Assembly: GCF_014250515.1 (NCBI RefSeq)
Contig: NZ_CP060202.1
Coordinates: forward strand, 3,159,001 to 3,223,000
DNA from: Hymenobacter sediminicola
Lineage (GTDB): Bacteria; Bacteroidota; Bacteroidia; Cytophagales; Hymenobacteraceae
Length of the DNA stretch: 64,000 bases
Direction of reading: 5' to 3'
Part shown: in pieces, positions 62,323-64,000 of the stretch
Layout: the number at the start of each line of letters is the position of its first letter
Numbering within the stretch: the stretch's first letter is position 1
The notes under the pieces: model-generated
Seen by the model: the letters and a program-made list of their open reading frames with translations, nothing else
Database searches by the model: none
What the model was told of the DNA's origin: nothing
Translations under genes and position numbers: made by a program

Positions 62323-62624
62323 GCTGTTTAGCTTTTCGTGGCAAAAAGTTAAACAAATATACGAGGGAATCTGAAAGTCGTCTACCTGCGCTACAACTAT
62401 TTTTTCTTGCTAGGCTAAATAGAGCACCAGCACTAGAAACAAGATACGAACCGCCTGATAATCAGGATTTATTAATTCGTACAAGATTCGGCACACCCCC
62501 TCTTTACACTGAATATTCTTCCCCTTTTCGGAGGCAAAAAACAGGGTATACGCCCGTTAAACAGGCACTTGTATGTATAGACACACTTTTTCAGAAATAG
62601 TGGCACCGCTGGGTTATTTTTTCT
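62323..62624. other. Intergenic region with sigma-factor promoter
   Basis: 302 bases between the CarH-like gene end and the ECF sigma gene start, both on the minus strand. It contains the -7 box at 62354 and A/T-rich stretches near 62400-62600. No gene or long hairpin is visible. Confidence 0.4.
62354..62361 (-). promoter_or_regulatory. -7 promoter element of the ECF sigma gene
   Basis: TATATTTG on the minus strand, an exact TAnnTTTG match 32 bases before the sigma gene ATG. No TTG is found at the usual distance upstream, so the -33 element is weak or absent. Confidence 0.5.
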
Positions 62625-63530
62625 TTACGCGGGCTCTGCCACCTGCACGTTCATCTCGTCGGCCAAGGCCAAGAATTCGGTAATCAGACGCAGCCGTACC
62701 GTATGAGGCGGTAGTTGCAAGGCTTCGCTTTGGACCAGCGGGCCTGATAAGACGACTAGTGCATCGGGGCACAGCGTCCGCAGCTCCTCCACGAAGCCCT
62801 GAAGCCGTTCCCGTTCCGGCACGGCTGTCAGTACCGTACACACTGCATACGGCTGGTAGCTCTTGCACACACTATAGAGGCCCGCAATTGGCAGATTTTG
62901 CCCTAGATACAGTACATGGTGCCCCCGGGCCCGCAAGGCGTAGTTCATGAACAGCAATGCTAGCTCATGCATCTCGCCTTCGGGCAGAAACAGCACCCAC
63001 CGCTTGGCCGAAGCAGGTGGCACCGGCGACAGAGCATCGGTGGCGGCCATCATCTTCTGGCGCAGCAGGTGCGTCACGAGATGCTCATGCGCCGGATTAA
63101 CGCTGCCCGCCTGCCACATCACACCTATCCGCTGCAGAAAGGGGTACACCACGTGAATGATGGCGGCCTCAAACCCCAGCCGACGAATTGCGCGGTTCAG
63201 GAGGCAGTTGAGCTGCACTTCATCCATGGCCAGCATGGCTGCCAGCAGCGAATGGACCTGCTGGCAATAGTCATTTACATCATCGTTGCAGGAAATAACG
63301 GCTTGAGCTATTTCCTTCTCGCTAAGCTGTGCGATTTTGGAAATCCGGTAGCCACGCCCGCACAGGGTGGCCACATTCAGCAGGCGGCGCAGGTCATCGT
63401 CGCAATAGGTGCGGATGTTGGTGGCAGTGCGCACCGGCCGCAACAGGCCATAGCGCTGTTCCCATATCCGGATGGTATGTGCCTTGATACCTGAGAGCTT
63501 TTCCAGGTCGCTGATTGCGTAATGTCCCAC
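62625..63530 (-). CDS. CarH-like MerR regulator with B12-binding domain
   Basis: 301 residues from the GTG at 63530. The frame runs upstream to 63638 inside crtZ, but this start sits directly after the crtZ stop. Residues 1-70 are a MerR winged helix (AISDLEKLSGIKAHTIRIWEQRYGLL is the classic start). The B12 part has W139 and E149-H150 (W-x9-EH), the CarH four-helix-bundle motif, and H188 in LPEGEMHELA, the position of the lower cobalt ligand; the later Gly of the ExHxxG box is Ala. In CarH, adenosyl-B12 gives light-controlled repression of carotenoid genes. Its likely target is the crt genes. Confidence 0.82.
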   Translation of the reverse strand: MGHYAISDLEKLSGIKAHTIRIWEQRYGLLRPVRTATNIRTYCDDDLRRLLNVATLCGRGYRISKIAQLSEKEIAQAVISCNDDVNDYCQQVHSLLAAMLAMDEVQLNCLLNRAIRRLGFEAAIIHVVYPFLQRIGVMWQAGSVNPAHEHLVTHLLRQKMMAATDALSPVPPASAKRWVLFLPEGEMHELALLFMNYALRARGHHVLYLGQNLPIAGLYSVCKSYQPYAVCTVLTAVPERERLQGFVEELRTLCPDALVVLSGPLVQSEALQLPPHTVRLRLITEFLALADEMNVQVAEPA

Positions 63531-63532
63531 GA

Positions 63533-64000
63533 TTATTGGCCTCCCTCCTTTTCTTGCGATGATACCGTCCGGGGCCGCAGAGTCCGGGTCGGGGCAGGCT
63601 GCCGTAGCGCCAGTGTAAAGTATTTCGGCGATACCCACAGCAGCCCGAATTCTTCGGAGCCGTGGCGGGTAGTGGCTTTGTGATGCATCTTATGCGCCAT
63701 GTTCAGGGCCCGCAAATAGGGGTTGCGCGACTTACGCCAGAACCGCAACCGACCATGAATCAAGACATCGTGTACAAAAAAATACAGCGTGCCGTAAACC
63801 GCAATGCCAACGCCTACCCAGAAGCGCCAGTCCTTGGTCGGCGAGCCATACACAATAAGGAGCGCCGACAGGGAGCCGTAGAACAGAAAAAAGAAGTCGT
63901 TGCGCTCGAAGCGGTGCGGGTGCCGCACATGGTGCGACCGGTGCAGAAACCACAGCGGCCCGTGCAGCACAAAGCGGTGCATGAACCATGCAACAAACTC
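63533..64000 (-). CDS. crtZ: Beta-carotene hydroxylase CrtZ (5' end outside window)
   Basis: At least 155 residues; the frame continues beyond the right edge, reading EFVAWFMHRFVLHGP at the window end. The di-iron histidine boxes are HRFVLHG, HRSHHVRH, HDVLIHGR and HKMHHK, typical of CrtZ. Membrane helices are visible between (LFYGSLSALLIVYG, FWVGVGIAVYGTLYFFV). It hydroxylates beta-ionone rings at C3. The last codons come 2 bases before the GTG start of the CarH-like regulator, so the two genes are coupled. Confidence 0.93.
   Translation of the reverse strand, partial: EFVAWFMHRFVLHGPLWFLHRSHHVRHPHRFERNDFFFLFYGSLSALLIVYGSPTKDWRFWVGVGIAVYGTLYFFVHDVLIHGRLRFWRKSRNPYLRALNMAHKMHHKATTRHGSEEFGLLWVSPKYFTLALRQPAPTRTLRPRTVSSQEKEGGQ

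Overview
The window looks like chromosome of a Bacteroidota member close to Hymenobacter (Cytophagales, Hymenobacteraceae); the genus is an inference. Supporting signs are type IX secretion (T9SS) C-terminal sorting domains of both type A and type B, promoters of the Bacteroidota form (TTG then TAnnTTTG), few Shine-Dalgarno sites, a SusC-like TonB receptor with a carboxypeptidase-D-like N-terminal domain, a LytTR response regulator, carotenoid genes of the ketolase/hydroxylase kind, and GC-rich coding. I saw no tRNA, rRNA, IS element, CRISPR array or phage gene.

Layout. 1-872: the start of a truncated gene and two small membrane proteins. 1009-7602: aconitase, a TlpA-like thioredoxin lipoprotein, a GNAT acetyltransferase, a cytochrome P450 and a small Cys-pair protein. 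7746-13071: polyprenyl diphosphate synthase, an alpha/beta hydrolase, a membrane protein, folK, a methyltransferase and fabD. 13188-16106: a T9SS type B surface protein. 16360-19872: the sdhCAB operon behind a clear promoter. 20035-20562: an FMN reductase.

20641-25532 is an accessory cluster: a small Cys protein, an MbnP-like lipoprotein, an MbnH-like di-heme protein, a CDICGC exported protein, a second di-heme peroxidase and a 58-aa lipoprotein. By family knowledge MbnH converts a Trp of MbnP to kynurenine to build a copper site, so this is probably a periplasmic/outer-surface copper system. 25598-42272 is a complete minus-strand division and cell-wall (dcw) cluster in the order mraZ-rsmH-ftsL-ftsI-murE-mraY-murD-ftsW-murG-murC-ftsQ-ftsA-ftsZ, with a near-consensus promoter ahead of mraZ.

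42520-47631 encodes a giant T9SS type A protein with 21 FG-GAP/VCBS repeats in three sets of seven, so probably three seven-bladed beta-propellers. It is followed by a metal-linked trio (HYC_CC_PP-like small protein, TonB receptor, secreted HMA copper-chaperone-like protein). 51130-54806 holds an unknown protein and a LytTR regulator overlapping tail to tail with a TPR histidine kinase.

55107-64000 is an isoprenoid/carotenoid region on the minus strand: crtW-like ketolase, ispH, a surface/envelope protein, crtB and crtI, then an ECF sigma factor and a CarH-like (B12-type, light-responsive family) MerR regulator directly coupled to crtZ, which runs off the window. Together with the polyprenyl synthase at 7746 these genes cover precursor supply, phytoene formation, desaturation, ketolation and hydroxylation. 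Several convergent gene pairs are separated by unusually long perfect hairpins.
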